From the NCBI RefSeq assembly GCF_001025195.1, contig NZ_AP012325.1, positions 62,001 through 126,000 on the forward strand: a DNA stretch of 64,000 nucleotides. Direction: 5' to 3'. The DNA is from Bifidobacterium catenulatum DSM 16992 = JCM 1194 = LMG 11043. Its GTDB lineage: Bacteria; Actinomycetota; Actinomycetes; Actinomycetales; Bifidobacteriaceae. This document shows positions 42,729 to 49,572 of the stretch, one piece after another; position 1 is the stretch's first letter; each line of letters starts with the position of its first letter. The notes under the pieces are model-generated. The model saw only the letters and a list, made by a program, of their open reading frames with translations, ran no database searches and had not been told where the DNA came from. The position numbers and the translations under genes are program-made.

Positions 42729-43277
42729 GTGCGTGGCGGCGGAGTATTCAGCGACGAGGAGATTCAGTTGTTGCGAGGATTACCGGCGGTGGCGAATGTG
42801 ACGCGTAATCGTATCACCTATTCCGATGCTTTCAAGCAGGTGTGCACCATCCGATATCTTGCGGGGGAATCTCCGACCAAAATCTTCCGTGAGGCGGGAT
42901 TGCCACCGGATCTGGTCGGGTGCAAGCGCATTGAACGCAGCGTGGCTCGTTGGAAGGCCGCCGCCATCAAATCAGTGAGCGGCAACGATCACCTGGATAA
43001 CAGCGAGATCATTGCGCAGCTCGTTGAACGGTACAAGCGTACTTTGGTGACGAGGCGGAATCTTGACAATATGGCGTCCGGCGTTCCGGATTCGAGCGTT
43101 CCCGTTATGTCCGAAGGCGCTGTCGGCGCGCATGTTTCGATCAGTGCGCTCGACGGTGATACCGCTGGCATCATCATCAAGCAGCAGGCACGCCGCATCG
43201 ATGAGCTGGAACGTGCCAATGCTTCCTTGCTCGACAAGCTCAACAAGGCGATCCCGTCCCCGACTGTTGACAACTAA
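42729..43277 (+). CDS. Small HTH/coiled-coil protein B, paralogue closing the pilus locus
   Basis: A 182-residue paralogue of the protein at 35283. The N-terminal HTH block aligns almost without gaps: LPAVANVTRNRITYSDAFK, then YLAGESPTKIFREAGLPPDL and RIERSVARWK. The middle (residues 85-140) is unrelated, and the C-terminus again ends in a coiled coil with the shared words RRIDELER. The start is assigned to GTG 42729, behind GGGGGG; the next in-frame starts would cut into the HTH. It is separated from the backbone pilin by a terminator, so it has its own transcript. Two divergent paralogues bracketing one pilus locus suggest antagonistic or paired regulators. Function not established. Confidence 0.7.
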   Translation: MRGGGVFSDEEIQLLRGLPAVANVTRNRITYSDAFKQVCTIRYLAGESPTKIFREAGLPPDLVGCKRIERSVARWKAAAIKSVSGNDHLDNSEIIAQLVERYKRTLVTRRNLDNMASGVPDSSVPVMSEGAVGAHVSISALDGDTAGIIIKQQARRIDELERANASLLDKLNKAIPSPTVDN

Positions 43278-43377
43278 AACCATTCGTCTGCTTGATTGAC
43301 ATGTGGATTTTTCGGGCAGGCTACCCCGCGATTTGCATAAAATGCCCCCATCTGGCATGCGGCAAATATGGTTTGCG

Positions 43378-43513
43378 CTATATGTGGCAGAGTCTCGCGG
43401 AAAAAAAGAGGTTAGAGGGTATGATTTATCCCCTCTAACTACCTTGCATTCAAGATGGTCTGCCACATATAGTGAAAATCAGTTTTTGAAAAGATGCGAA
43501 TCTGCCACATATA
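43378..43513. repeat. Three copies of TCTGCCACATATA, two as an inverted pair around a hairpin
   Basis: CTATATGTGGCAGA at 43378-43391 is the exact reverse complement of TCTGCCACATATAG at 43459-43472; a third copy, TCTGCCACATATA, is at 43501-43513. Between the first two lies the hairpin GTTAGAGGG/CCCTCTAAC. The sites end 74 bp before the amino acid permease start. They could be operators of an unknown regulator or the ends of a 95-bp miniature element. Confidence 0.65.
43411..43439 (+). terminator. Hairpin between HTH gene B and the amino acid permease
   Basis: GTTAGAGGG (43411-43419) and CCCTCTAAC (43431-43439) form a perfect 9-bp stem with an 11-base loop. No T-run follows on the plus strand, while AAAAAAA at 43401-43407 would give a T-run for the minus strand. 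Confidence 0.45.
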
Positions 43514-43586
43514 AGGCATATGGGTGTGTTTCGCGGTGCGAACAATGGCGGAGATTGTGCGGCTCCCGCGGTAGGGTGTGAACATT

Positions 43587-45125
43587 ATGACTTTTGGGAA
43601 TACGAAAACCGAAAAAACCGGTACAAGCACGTCCGGCGCGACGGAAACCGCGCACATCAAATCCGTCGAAAGCCTCGACCAAAGCAATGAAATGGAGCGA
43701 GGCCTGAAAAACCGCCACGTCCAGTTCATCGCCATCGGCGGCACCATCGGCACTGGCCTGTTCCTAGGCTCCGGCAAGTCGATTGCACTGACCGGTCCGA
43801 GCATCATTTTCGTGTACATCGGTGTCGGCCTGATCATGTTCCTGCTGATGCGTGCCATCGGCGAAATGATGTACAGCGACCCCAGCCAGCACACGTTCAT
43901 CAATTTCATCACGCGCTATCTCGGCCGCGGGTGGGGTAAGTTCGCCGGCTGGACGTATTGGATCGTGCTCATTCTGACCGGCATGACCGAAATCACTGCC
44001 GTAAGCACGTATTTCGTAACGTTCTTCGGCACATTCGGCATAGACCTGAACTCGTGGAAGTGGCTGATCGAACTGTGCTTCCTCGTGGCGCTCACTGGCA
44101 TCAATCTGATTGCGGTGAAAGTGTTCGGCGAGGCGGAATTCTGGTTCTCCATGATCAAGATCACGCTGATCGTCGGCCTGATCGTCACCGCCATCGTGAT
44201 GCTAGTCATCGGCTTCAGCTACCCTGCCACGCATATCGAGGGCGTGGACGGCACAGTGTCGGGCGCCACGGTGAGCCTCACGAACATCACCGACGGCTTC
44301 CAGCTCGCGCCGAACGGCTGGATGAACTTCTTCATGAGCTTCCAAATGGTGTTTTTCGCCTACCAGCTCATCGAATTCGTGGGTGTCACGGTGTCGGAAA
44401 CGCAGAATCCGCGCGAGGTGCTGCCGAAGGCCGTGAACGAGCTGATCATGCGTATTCTGATCTTCTACGTGGGTGCGCTGATCGCGATCATGGCTATTGT
44501 GCCGTGGCGTAATTTCCACGAGAATTCCGACGGCTCGTTCGGTTCGCCGTTCATCATGGTATTCAAATATGCGGGTCTTGATTGGGCTGCCGCACTGGTG
44601 TTCTTTGTGGTGATTACGGCTGCCGCGTCGGCGTTGAATTCGCTGATTTATTCGGCCGGTCGCCACTTGTATCAGCTCGCTTCGGATTCTGAGTCGCCTG
44701 CGATGGCTCGTTTGGCTGAAGTTTCCGAACACAAGGTGCCTGCGAAGGCGATTGTCGTTTCGGGTTGCATGATTCTGTTCTCCCCGATTATCAACGCGAT
44801 TCCAGGCATTTCCGGCGCGTTCGTGCTGTTCGCTTCAGCCGCCAGCGCTGTGGTGATTTTTATTTACGTGCTGACGATGCTCGCCCACCACAAGTATCGT
44901 CAGAGCAGTGATTTTCTGCCAGACGGTTTCGTCATGCCCGCTTGGCAGGTGCTTGATTGGATTGCGATCGCGTTCTTTGTGCTCGTGTATGTCACGTTGT
45001 TCCTGTCGGCGGACACGCTTGGTTCTGCGATCGCCGGTCTGATTTGGCTGGTTGCGTTCGGCGGATATTGCCTGCTGCACGAACGATTCCAGAATCGCGA
45101 TCTTAAGGAAGCCTTGCAGCAGTAG
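43587..45125 (+). CDS. Amino acid permease (APC superfamily)
   Basis: Twelve-helix amino acid permease of the AAT family, about 512 residues. After a ~35-residue hydrophilic N-terminus come LKNRHVQFIAIGGTIGTGLF with GSGKSIALTGPS, then RAIGEMMYSDPSQHTF (about 95) and FAYQLIEFVGVTVSETQNP (about 255), all typical. It is more similar in motif detail to LysP/AnsP/cycA-like carriers than the permease at 28780 (SDPSQHTFINFITRYLG); the substrate is not predictable. ATG 43587 has AGGG ten bases upstream, whereas GTG 43578 would touch it. The triple inverted motif lies in its promoter region and a strong terminator follows. Confidence 0.87.
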   Translation: MTFGNTKTEKTGTSTSGATETAHIKSVESLDQSNEMERGLKNRHVQFIAIGGTIGTGLFLGSGKSIALTGPSIIFVYIGVGLIMFLLMRAIGEMMYSDPSQHTFINFITRYLGRGWGKFAGWTYWIVLILTGMTEITAVSTYFVTFFGTFGIDLNSWKWLIELCFLVALTGINLIAVKVFGEAEFWFSMIKITLIVGLIVTAIVMLVIGFSYPATHIEGVDGTVSGATVSLTNITDGFQLAPNGWMNFFMSFQMVFFAYQLIEFVGVTVSETQNPREVLPKAVNELIMRILIFYVGALIAIMAIVPWRNFHENSDGSFGSPFIMVFKYAGLDWAAALVFFVVITAAASALNSLIYSAGRHLYQLASDSESPAMARLAEVSEHKVPAKAIVVSGCMILFSPIINAIPGISGAFVLFASAASAVVIFIYVLTMLAHHKYRQSSDFLPDGFVMPAWQVLDWIAIAFFVLVYVTLFLSADTLGSAIAGLIWLVAFGGYCLLHERFQNRDLKEALQQ

Positions 45126-45154
45126 CGTTTGCGGGTAACGCAGGATACAAGTAA

Positions 45155-45207
45155 GGGGCGTCTGCCGAACGTGAGTGCATCACATACGTTCGGCAAACGC
45201 CCCTTTT
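45155..45207 (+). terminator. Terminator after the amino acid permease
   Basis: An 18-position stem (GGGGCGTCTGCCGAACGT with ACGTTCGGCAAACGCCCC, one mismatch) around 13 bases, followed by TTTT. It separates the permease from the convergent thi operon. Confidence 0.9.
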
Positions 45208-45252
45208 CAGTATGGTCTTTGCGCGAATCCCCATTATGGGATTCAGCGCACT

Positions 45253-46167
45253 TTAGCCGATGTAGTCGGCCTCGTTCGTTGGGCTGGACGGCACGGCATG
45301 ATCTTCCGTAACCTTGCCCAAGCCAGACAAATACGCTTCACGACCAGCTTCAATCGCCTTCTTGAACGCGCGTGCCATCAGCGGAATATTGCCGGCGGAA
45401 GCGATGGCCGTGTACGCCATCACCGCGTCCGCGCCCATTTCCATGGCTTCCGCAGCCTGGCTCGGACGGCCAATACCAGCGTCGATAATCACCGGAACAT
45501 TGGAATTCTTGATAATCACTTCAATGAAATCGCGTGCACGCAGGCCCTTATTCGAGCCGATCATCGCGCCAAGCGGCATCACGCAAGCCGCACCTGCGTC
45601 TTCAAGACGCTTCGCCGCAATCGGATCGGGGAACATGTACGGCATGACCACGAAGCCTTCTTTTGCCAGCTGTTTCGTGGCTTTGATGGTTTCCTCATTG
45701 TCGGGCAGCAGATACTTCGCCTCATGCTCGATCTCCACCTTCACGAAATCCGTCTGGCATACTTCGCGCGCGAGACGGGCAATACGCACCGCTTCCTCGG
45801 CATTGCGTGCGCCGGACGTGTTCGGCAGCATGGTGATGCCCTTCGGAATGTAGTCGAGCAGATTGTTTTCGGTGGTACGGCAGCGACGCAACGCCATGGT
45901 GACGATTTGCGTACCCGCGTTCTCAATGGTCGCCTTGATGAGGTTCAGATCGTAGCGGCCGGAACCGAGAATGAAACGGCTCGTGAATTTGTGACCGCCG
46001 AGGATCAGCGGGTCAGCGTCGCCGGTGGCGATTTCGTCATACGCGTGCGCATCCGGTTCCGGCAGCAGTGCGGTGTTCGTGGTGGTGCCGACCAGCTCGT
46101 CGAGTGTGGCATTCGGTGCCGCTGCGAAATCTTTTTCCGCGGTGGTGATCGTGTTTTCGGTGCTCAT
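45253..46167 (-). CDS. thiG: Thiazole synthase ThiG
   Basis: TIM-barrel enzyme that forms the thiazole phosphate of thiamine from deoxyxylulose phosphate, dehydroglycine and ThiS thiocarboxylate. The barrel starts at about residue 53 ([20 protein letters not shown]); the first ~50 residues are an extra hydrophilic extension. The Schiff-base lysine is in [17 protein letters not shown] (about 141), and [20 protein letters not shown] and [20 protein letters not shown] are diagnostic. It is the last gene of the thiS-thiF-thiG operon under a TPP riboswitch. Neither ThiO nor ThiH, one of which is needed to make dehydroglycine, is encoded in the window. Confidence 0.96.
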   Translation of the reverse strand: MSTENTITTAEKDFAAAPNATLDELVGTTTNTALLPEPDAHAYDEIATGDADPLILGGHKFTSRFILGSGRYDLNLIKATIENAGTQIVTMALRRCRTTENNLLDYIPKGITMLPNTSGARNAEEAVRIARLAREVCQTDFVKVEIEHEAKYLLPDNEETIKATKQLAKEGFVVMPYMFPDPIAAKRLEDAGAACVMPLGAMIGSNKGLRARDFIEVIIKNSNVPVIIDAGIGRPSQAAEAMEMGADAVMAYTAIASAGNIPLMARAFKKAIEAGREAYLSGLGKVTEDHAVPSSPTNEADYIG

Positions 46168-46225
46168 GGTTAATCCTTACTATGCGATTAGTGTCGTGTC
46201 ATTCGTTGCGATTTGCGATTGCAAC

Positions 46226-46243
46226 TTGCGTTTGCGTTTGCGT
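46226..46243. repeat. Short hexanucleotide tandem repeat between thiF and thiG
   Basis: TTGCGT three times in a row, within a stretch of related TTGCGA words (46206-46220), in the 83-bp spacer ahead of thiG. Confidence 0.5.
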
Positions 46244-46250
46244 TTCGCTG

Positions 46251-46964
46251 TCAGGCGTCTTCTTCGCCGAGAATCAAGCGAGTGATCATATTGGCTTCGT
46301 GGCAGGCGACCACACCCACGCGCGGTGCCATTAGACCAGCGCCCGGCACTGGAGCGGTTTCGCCGTCGCCGCAGAAGTAGAAATTCTTCGAAACGCGACG
46401 AGTATTCACCAAATTGGAACTGCGGAATCCCGCCATTCCAGAAGCACTCACCAGCTTCTTGTTCGGCAGATTCTCAAGTACGGCATTCACCAGCATCGTC
46501 TTGTTTTCCGGCACGTCGAACGCTTCGCAGATAATATCTTCATTGCCGAACAGCATCGGCACGTTCTCGTCGGTCACTTTCACGGTATCAATGGTGATAT
46601 CGATAAAAGGATTGATCTGACGCAAGTTACTGCGCAATGCTTCCGTCTTGTACTGCCCAAGATCCTTCAAAAAATACTGCTGACGATTCAGATTCGTCAT
46701 ATCCACGCGATCAAAATCAATCAAATGCAGGTGACCGACGCCAATGCGGGTCAACGCCACCGCAATGGTGGATCCAAGGCCGCCGCAGCCGCAAATGGCC
46801 ACGTGCGCCGCGTCGAGCTTGTCTTGCGTGGCCGCGGTGTGACGGTCGAGCAGGGCCGCGCGGATTTCTTCGCGGCTGACGAGCGTGGTCGGGTCGGGCT
46901 GGTTGTCGAAAGCGTGCTGGCGGGCGTCGATCTGCGCCTGCGATATGGATGATTCAAAAGTCAT
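46251..46964 (-). CDS. thiF: ThiS adenylyltransferase ThiF
   Basis: E1-like enzyme that adenylates the C-terminal Gly-Gly of ThiS so that it can receive sulfur. The ATP-binding loop is CGCGGLGSTIAVALTRIGVG (about residues 58-77), followed by LIDFDRVDMTNLNRQQYF (about 81) with the conserved Asp and Arg, as in ThiF/MoeB. The length of 237 residues and the lack of the four zinc cysteines of E. coli ThiF mark the shorter ThiF type seen in clostridia and actinobacteria. It lies between thiS and thiG on the minus strand, so the three act in one sulfur-relay pathway. Confidence 0.92.
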   Translation of the reverse strand: MTFESSISQAQIDARQHAFDNQPDPTTLVSREEIRAALLDRHTAATQDKLDAAHVAICGCGGLGSTIAVALTRIGVGHLHLIDFDRVDMTNLNRQQYFLKDLGQYKTEALRSNLRQINPFIDITIDTVKVTDENVPMLFGNEDIICEAFDVPENKTMLVNAVLENLPNKKLVSASGMAGFRSSNLVNTRRVSKNFYFCGDGETAPVPGAGLMAPRVGVVACHEANMITRLILGEEDA

Positions 46965-47091
46965 GGTTGTTCTCGTATTCTCGTTTTCCGTTCGTGTGTT
47001 GTTTTTGCCGGGTTGGTTGTGTTTTGTATGTTCTTGCGATTGTTACGCGTATATTGCGCCGGTTGTAATCGCAAGAAATTTTGAAAGTGGT

Positions 47092-47286
47092 TCAGCCGCC
47101 CTGCACGAACGTGACGATTTCCAACGTATCGGTGCCCTTGAGCTGCGTCTGCGCACGCTGGGTGCGAGGCACGATTTCGCCGTTGAGCTCGACAGCCACG
47201 CGGTCGGCGCGCAATCCCTTGCTTTCGATGAGTTCGGCCACGGTGATTGGCGTGGCGATGTTCTCTTCCTTACCGTTGATGATCAT
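47092..47286 (-). CDS. thiS: Sulfur carrier protein ThiS
   Basis: A 64-residue ubiquitin-fold sulfur carrier ending in the required Gly-Gly (IVTFVQGG). The N-terminus MIINGKEENI and the central RVAVELNGEIVPR are typical of ThiS. As thiocarboxylate it donates sulfur to ThiG. It is the first gene of the operon, 89 bp downstream of the riboswitch terminator, with GAAGGGAA as ribosome-binding site. A dispersed palindrome lies between the terminator and this start, within the leader RNA. Confidence 0.95.
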   Translation of the reverse strand: MIINGKEENIATPITVAELIESKGLRADRVAVELNGEIVPRTQRAQTQLKGTDTLEIVTFVQGG

Positions 47287-47336
47287 TGCGGTTCCCTTCT
47301 GCGTCTGTCATGACACATGCTTCCTGCGCTCCAAAT

Positions 47337-47358
47337 GTCCGTTTCTGCAGAATCGGAC
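47337..47358. repeat. SDSxESD palindrome copy 15 (in the thi leader)
   Basis: Left arm GTCCGTTTC, centre TGCA, right arm GAATCGGAC, then ACTCAGTG. Identical to copy 13. It lies between the riboswitch terminator and thiS. Confidence 0.88.
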
Positions 47359-47374
47359 ACTCAGTGCTGGTACG

Positions 47375-47431
47375 AAAAAAGGGTCGCCGAAGGAGCCGTA
47401 CCCTATGAGGTGGTGCGCCCCTCCGTGACCC
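47375..47431 (-). terminator. Riboswitch-controlled terminator before thiS
   Basis: On the minus strand GGGTCACGGAGG pairs with CCTTCGGCGACCC and is followed by TTTTTT (plus-strand A6 at 47375-47380). It is the expression platform of the TPP riboswitch, about 60 bp downstream of the aptamer. Confidence 0.75.
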
Positions 47432-47489
47432 TAATCACGCGATATTCGGTTATCGCGAACGGAAGATGAGATACGCCTTGCGGCGCGAA

Positions 47490-47582
47490 CAACCCGTCTC
47501 CTTACGGCGGCATTACCCGCATCAAGTCCTCGGTCGAAGCTTTATGAGCTCCCTCTCAGCCTTTCGGCTCCCGTTCGGTTGT
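47490..47582 (-). promoter_or_regulatory. TPP riboswitch (THI element)
   Basis: Minus-strand aptamer with the conserved pyrimidine-sensor sequence GGCTGAGAGGGA and the pyrophosphate-sensor part GACCGAGGACTTGATGC followed by GGGTAATGCCGCCGTAAGGA. Closing stem P1 pairs CAACC (47578-47582) with GGGTTG (47490-47495). It controls thiS-thiF-thiG through the downstream terminator: thiamine pyrophosphate switches the operon off. Confidence 0.93.
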
Positions 47583-47691
47583 GCCTTTATCTTCGCGCAC
47601 GCGCCCGACAAGCTTGCGCCGGTTCACGTTGGGTTAGTCTTGATGTGAACATGTGCGAATCGGCTGCGTGCTTGCAAGGAAGGGGAAGATG

Positions 47692-48762
47692 ATGATGAAC
47701 GGTGAGTTGGCAGGATTTACGATTCCTCGGCTCGGCATGGGAACGATGGCTTTGGCGATTGAGGGGCGTCCGGATCGCAATACTGCGATTCGTACGATTC
47801 ACGCCGGTTTGGACGCGGGTGTTCGCTATTTGGATACGGCTTGGTCATATTATCTGCCGAGCGAGCCTGGCACTGGCACTGCGAAAGATTTGGGGTACGG
47901 CGAAAAGTTGGTGCGTGATGCGCTCGCTTCGTGGAATGGCCCCCGAGATGAAGTTCTGGTCGCCACGAAAACTGGCTATCGACGCACCATGGAGGTCCCC
48001 GCTTTTGTTGCTCCTGCGTCCGATTCTGGAGAATCGGACAAACAGGGTGCCGGATTTGGAGTACAGATGTCCGATTCACCAGAATCGGACACTCAGAGGC
48101 GGGATTCTGAGGGATGCAGCCGTCGGCCTGGCGAGGAACGCCAGCATTTGCAGGCGGCGGGCAGTCAATACGGGTGGATGGCGGATTCGCGCCCCGAAAC
48201 CATGATTCGTGACGCCAAGGAATCCGCGCTGCACTTGGGCGTCGATACGCTCGACCTGTTGTATTCGCACGGCCCCGATCCCGCGGTTCCTTACGAAGAC
48301 CAATGCGGCGCGTTGAAACAGCTGCTCGACGAAGGCGTGATCAAATATGCGGGCATCTCCCGTGTGAATAACGAGCAGATCGATCTTGCGCGCAGCATTA
48401 TCGGCAACGGATTGATCGCCGTGCAGAACCAGTTCTCGCCATCGCACCCTGATCCTGAACGTACGATGGAGCACTGCAAGGAGTTGGGGCTTGCATTCGT
48501 TTGTTGGAGTCCGCTCGGAGGCTTTCTTGACGCGTTCGACCAGCGCGCGTACGACCCGTTCCGTGAAGTCGCAGGCAATCATGGCTGCTCCTACCAGCGC
48601 GTGGTCCTCGCTTGGGAACTGAGCCGTTACAGCCGCCTGTTCACCATTCCCAGCGCCCGCAATCCTCAGGAGATCAACGATTCCTTCGCCGCCACCGAAT
48701 TGACGCTTACACCGGACGAACTGGCGATGCTGAACGCGTCAGTCGACGCCCGTCGCGGCTGA
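47692..48762 (+). CDS. Aldo/keto reductase interrupted in frame by two palindromic elements
   Basis: NADPH-dependent aldo/keto reductase, TIM barrel, about 356 residues. Seen are LGMGTMAL, the catalytic Asp/Tyr region VRYLDTAWSYY (about 50), the catalytic Lys in VLVATKTGYRRT (about 87), the substrate His in LDLLYSHGPDP (about 188), and the NADP-binding IPSARNPQEINDSF near the end. Between the Lys strand and the helix starting YGWMADSRPETMIRDAKE there are ~55 extra residues, including SDSGESDKQG and SDSPESDTQR encoded by two palindromes. In relatives this loop is short or shaped differently. The frame is preserved, so the protein may still be made. Several ATG codons (47689, 47692, 47695) follow GGAAGGGG. 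Confidence 0.82.
   Translation: MMNGELAGFTIPRLGMGTMALAIEGRPDRNTAIRTIHAGLDAGVRYLDTAWSYYLPSEPGTGTAKDLGYGEKLVRDALASWNGPRDEVLVATKTGYRRTMEVPAFVAPASDSGESDKQGAGFGVQMSDSPESDTQRRDSEGCSRRPGEERQHLQAAGSQYGWMADSRPETMIRDAKESALHLGVDTLDLLYSHGPDPAVPYEDQCGALKQLLDEGVIKYAGISRVNNEQIDLARSIIGNGLIAVQNQFSPSHPDPERTMEHCKELGLAFVCWSPLGGFLDAFDQRAYDPFREVAGNHGCSYQRVVLAWELSRYSRLFTIPSARNPQEINDSFAATELTLTPDELAMLNASVDARRG
48018..48039. repeat. SDSxESD palindrome copy 16 (inside the aldo/keto reductase gene)
   Basis: Perfect arms, centre TGGA, followed by AAACAGGGTGC. Encodes S-D-S-G-E-S-D-K-Q-G. Confidence 0.92.
48069..48090. repeat. SDSxESD palindrome copy 17 (inside the aldo/keto reductase gene)
   Basis: Perfect arms, centre ACCA, followed by ACTCAGAGGC. 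Encodes S-D-S-P-E-S-D-T-Q-R. It begins 51 bp after the start of copy 16 (17 codons), keeping the frame. Confidence 0.92.
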
Positions 48763-48783
48763 GTTTCAAGCAGCCCGTACGAT

Positions 48784-48836
48784 TGGCCGCGCCCGATTCC
48801 GCACAATAATTGCGATTCGGCCCGCGGCCATTTTCG
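48784..48836 (+). terminator. Terminator after the aldo/keto reductase
   Basis: TGGCCGCG (48784-48791) and CGCGGCCA (48823-48830), with a partly paired inner stem (CCGATTCCGCA against TGCGATTCGG), are followed by TTTTCG. Confidence 0.8.
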
Positions 48837-48920
48837 TCTCTTTCGTAATTTCCGCGGCTTTCGTACCATCTCGGCCTTCTGTGCACCGCAGAATCACCCG
48901 AAAATAACTTACGATATAAA

Positions 48921-48935
48921 TTGTTTACACTGTAA
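48921..48935. promoter_or_regulatory. Probable MarR operator upstream of the regulator
   Basis: TTGTTTACACTGTAA contains the 11-bp palindrome TTACACTGTAA and lies 39 bp before the MarR start. The same 15-mer occurs in inverse orientation before the ABC operon (49486-49500). Confidence 0.8.
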
Positions 48936-48973
48936 GATATTATGACGGCGATTGCAACGTAAGGAGGTGCCGC

Positions 48974-49465
48974 GTGGGTTTTGAAGAGGAACTATTCCAC
49001 GAATTAGCGACCAGCACATGGGATAAACGCTCGCGCATGCAGCAGGAGATGGCGAAAGGCGCGAAGGGTGAACCCTTTGCGGTGCAGGAACTGTATAGGA
49101 AGGGCCCGCTGACGCCATCGCAACTCGCCGCTTCGATGAAGACCACCACCGGACGCGTGTCCGCACTGTTGTCCGCACTGGAGAAAAAAGGCCAGATCAC
49201 GCGTGAATCCGACCCTGACGATCGCCGTGTGGTACACGTGAACCTTACCAAAGCCGGCAGGGAGCGCGCCGAACGTCAGCGCGAAAGCATGCGAGAGGCG
49301 ATCTGCTGGATCTTCTCGCAAATGGGGGAGCGACGCGCGCGCGAATTCGTTGAGCTTACCGAGGAATTCACCACGTACATGTCACTGTGCATGCCCGGCA
49401 AGCCGCGTCCGACCCCAGAAGAGGTCGCCAAGGCATTCTCAGAAAACACACAGGAAGTTGCATAA
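48974..49465 (+). CDS. MarR-family transcriptional regulator of the ABC exporter
   Basis: A 163-residue winged-helix regulator. The HTH core is QELYRKGPLTPSQLAASMKT with TTGRVSALLSALEKKGQITR (about residues 37-77), and the wing contains the classical DPDDRRVVHVNLTKAGRE (about 80-97). Dimerisation helices flank it. GTG 48974 follows a perfect AAGGAGG. It lies 107 bp upstream of and codirectional with a heterodimeric drug-type ABC exporter. Identical palindromic sites occur before both, so it most likely represses itself and the exporter and is released by a compound that the exporter removes. The ligand is unknown. Confidence 0.9.
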   Translation: MGFEEELFHELATSTWDKRSRMQQEMAKGAKGEPFAVQELYRKGPLTPSQLAASMKTTTGRVSALLSALEKKGQITRESDPDDRRVVHVNLTKAGRERAERQRESMREAICWIFSQMGERRAREFVELTEEFTTYMSLCMPGKPRPTPEEVAKAFSENTQEVA

Positions 49466-49468
49466 TAC

Positions 49469-49481
49469 TTCACACTGCAAG
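49469..49481. promoter_or_regulatory. Weaker MarR-type site
   Basis: TTCACACTGCAAG differs from TTTACACTGTAAG at two positions. It lies five bases before the full site, on the opposite orientation. Confidence 0.5.
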
Positions 49482-49485
49482 AAAT

Positions 49486-49501
49486 TTACAGTGTAAACAA
49501 T
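49486..49501. promoter_or_regulatory. Probable MarR operator upstream of the ABC exporter
   Basis: TTACAGTGTAAACAAT, the exact reverse complement of the sequence at 48920-48935, 72 bp before the first ABC gene. Confidence 0.8.
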
Positions 49502-49572
49502 CGTGGTTCGAGAATCGCAAATCAGCTAATCGAATTAACCAAGCCAACAAAACGTAAGAGAAGGAACCAAGC

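Noticed and set aside
43378..43513. CRISPR array
   Set aside because: Only three short copies in mixed orientation with unequal spacing; no cas genes in the window.
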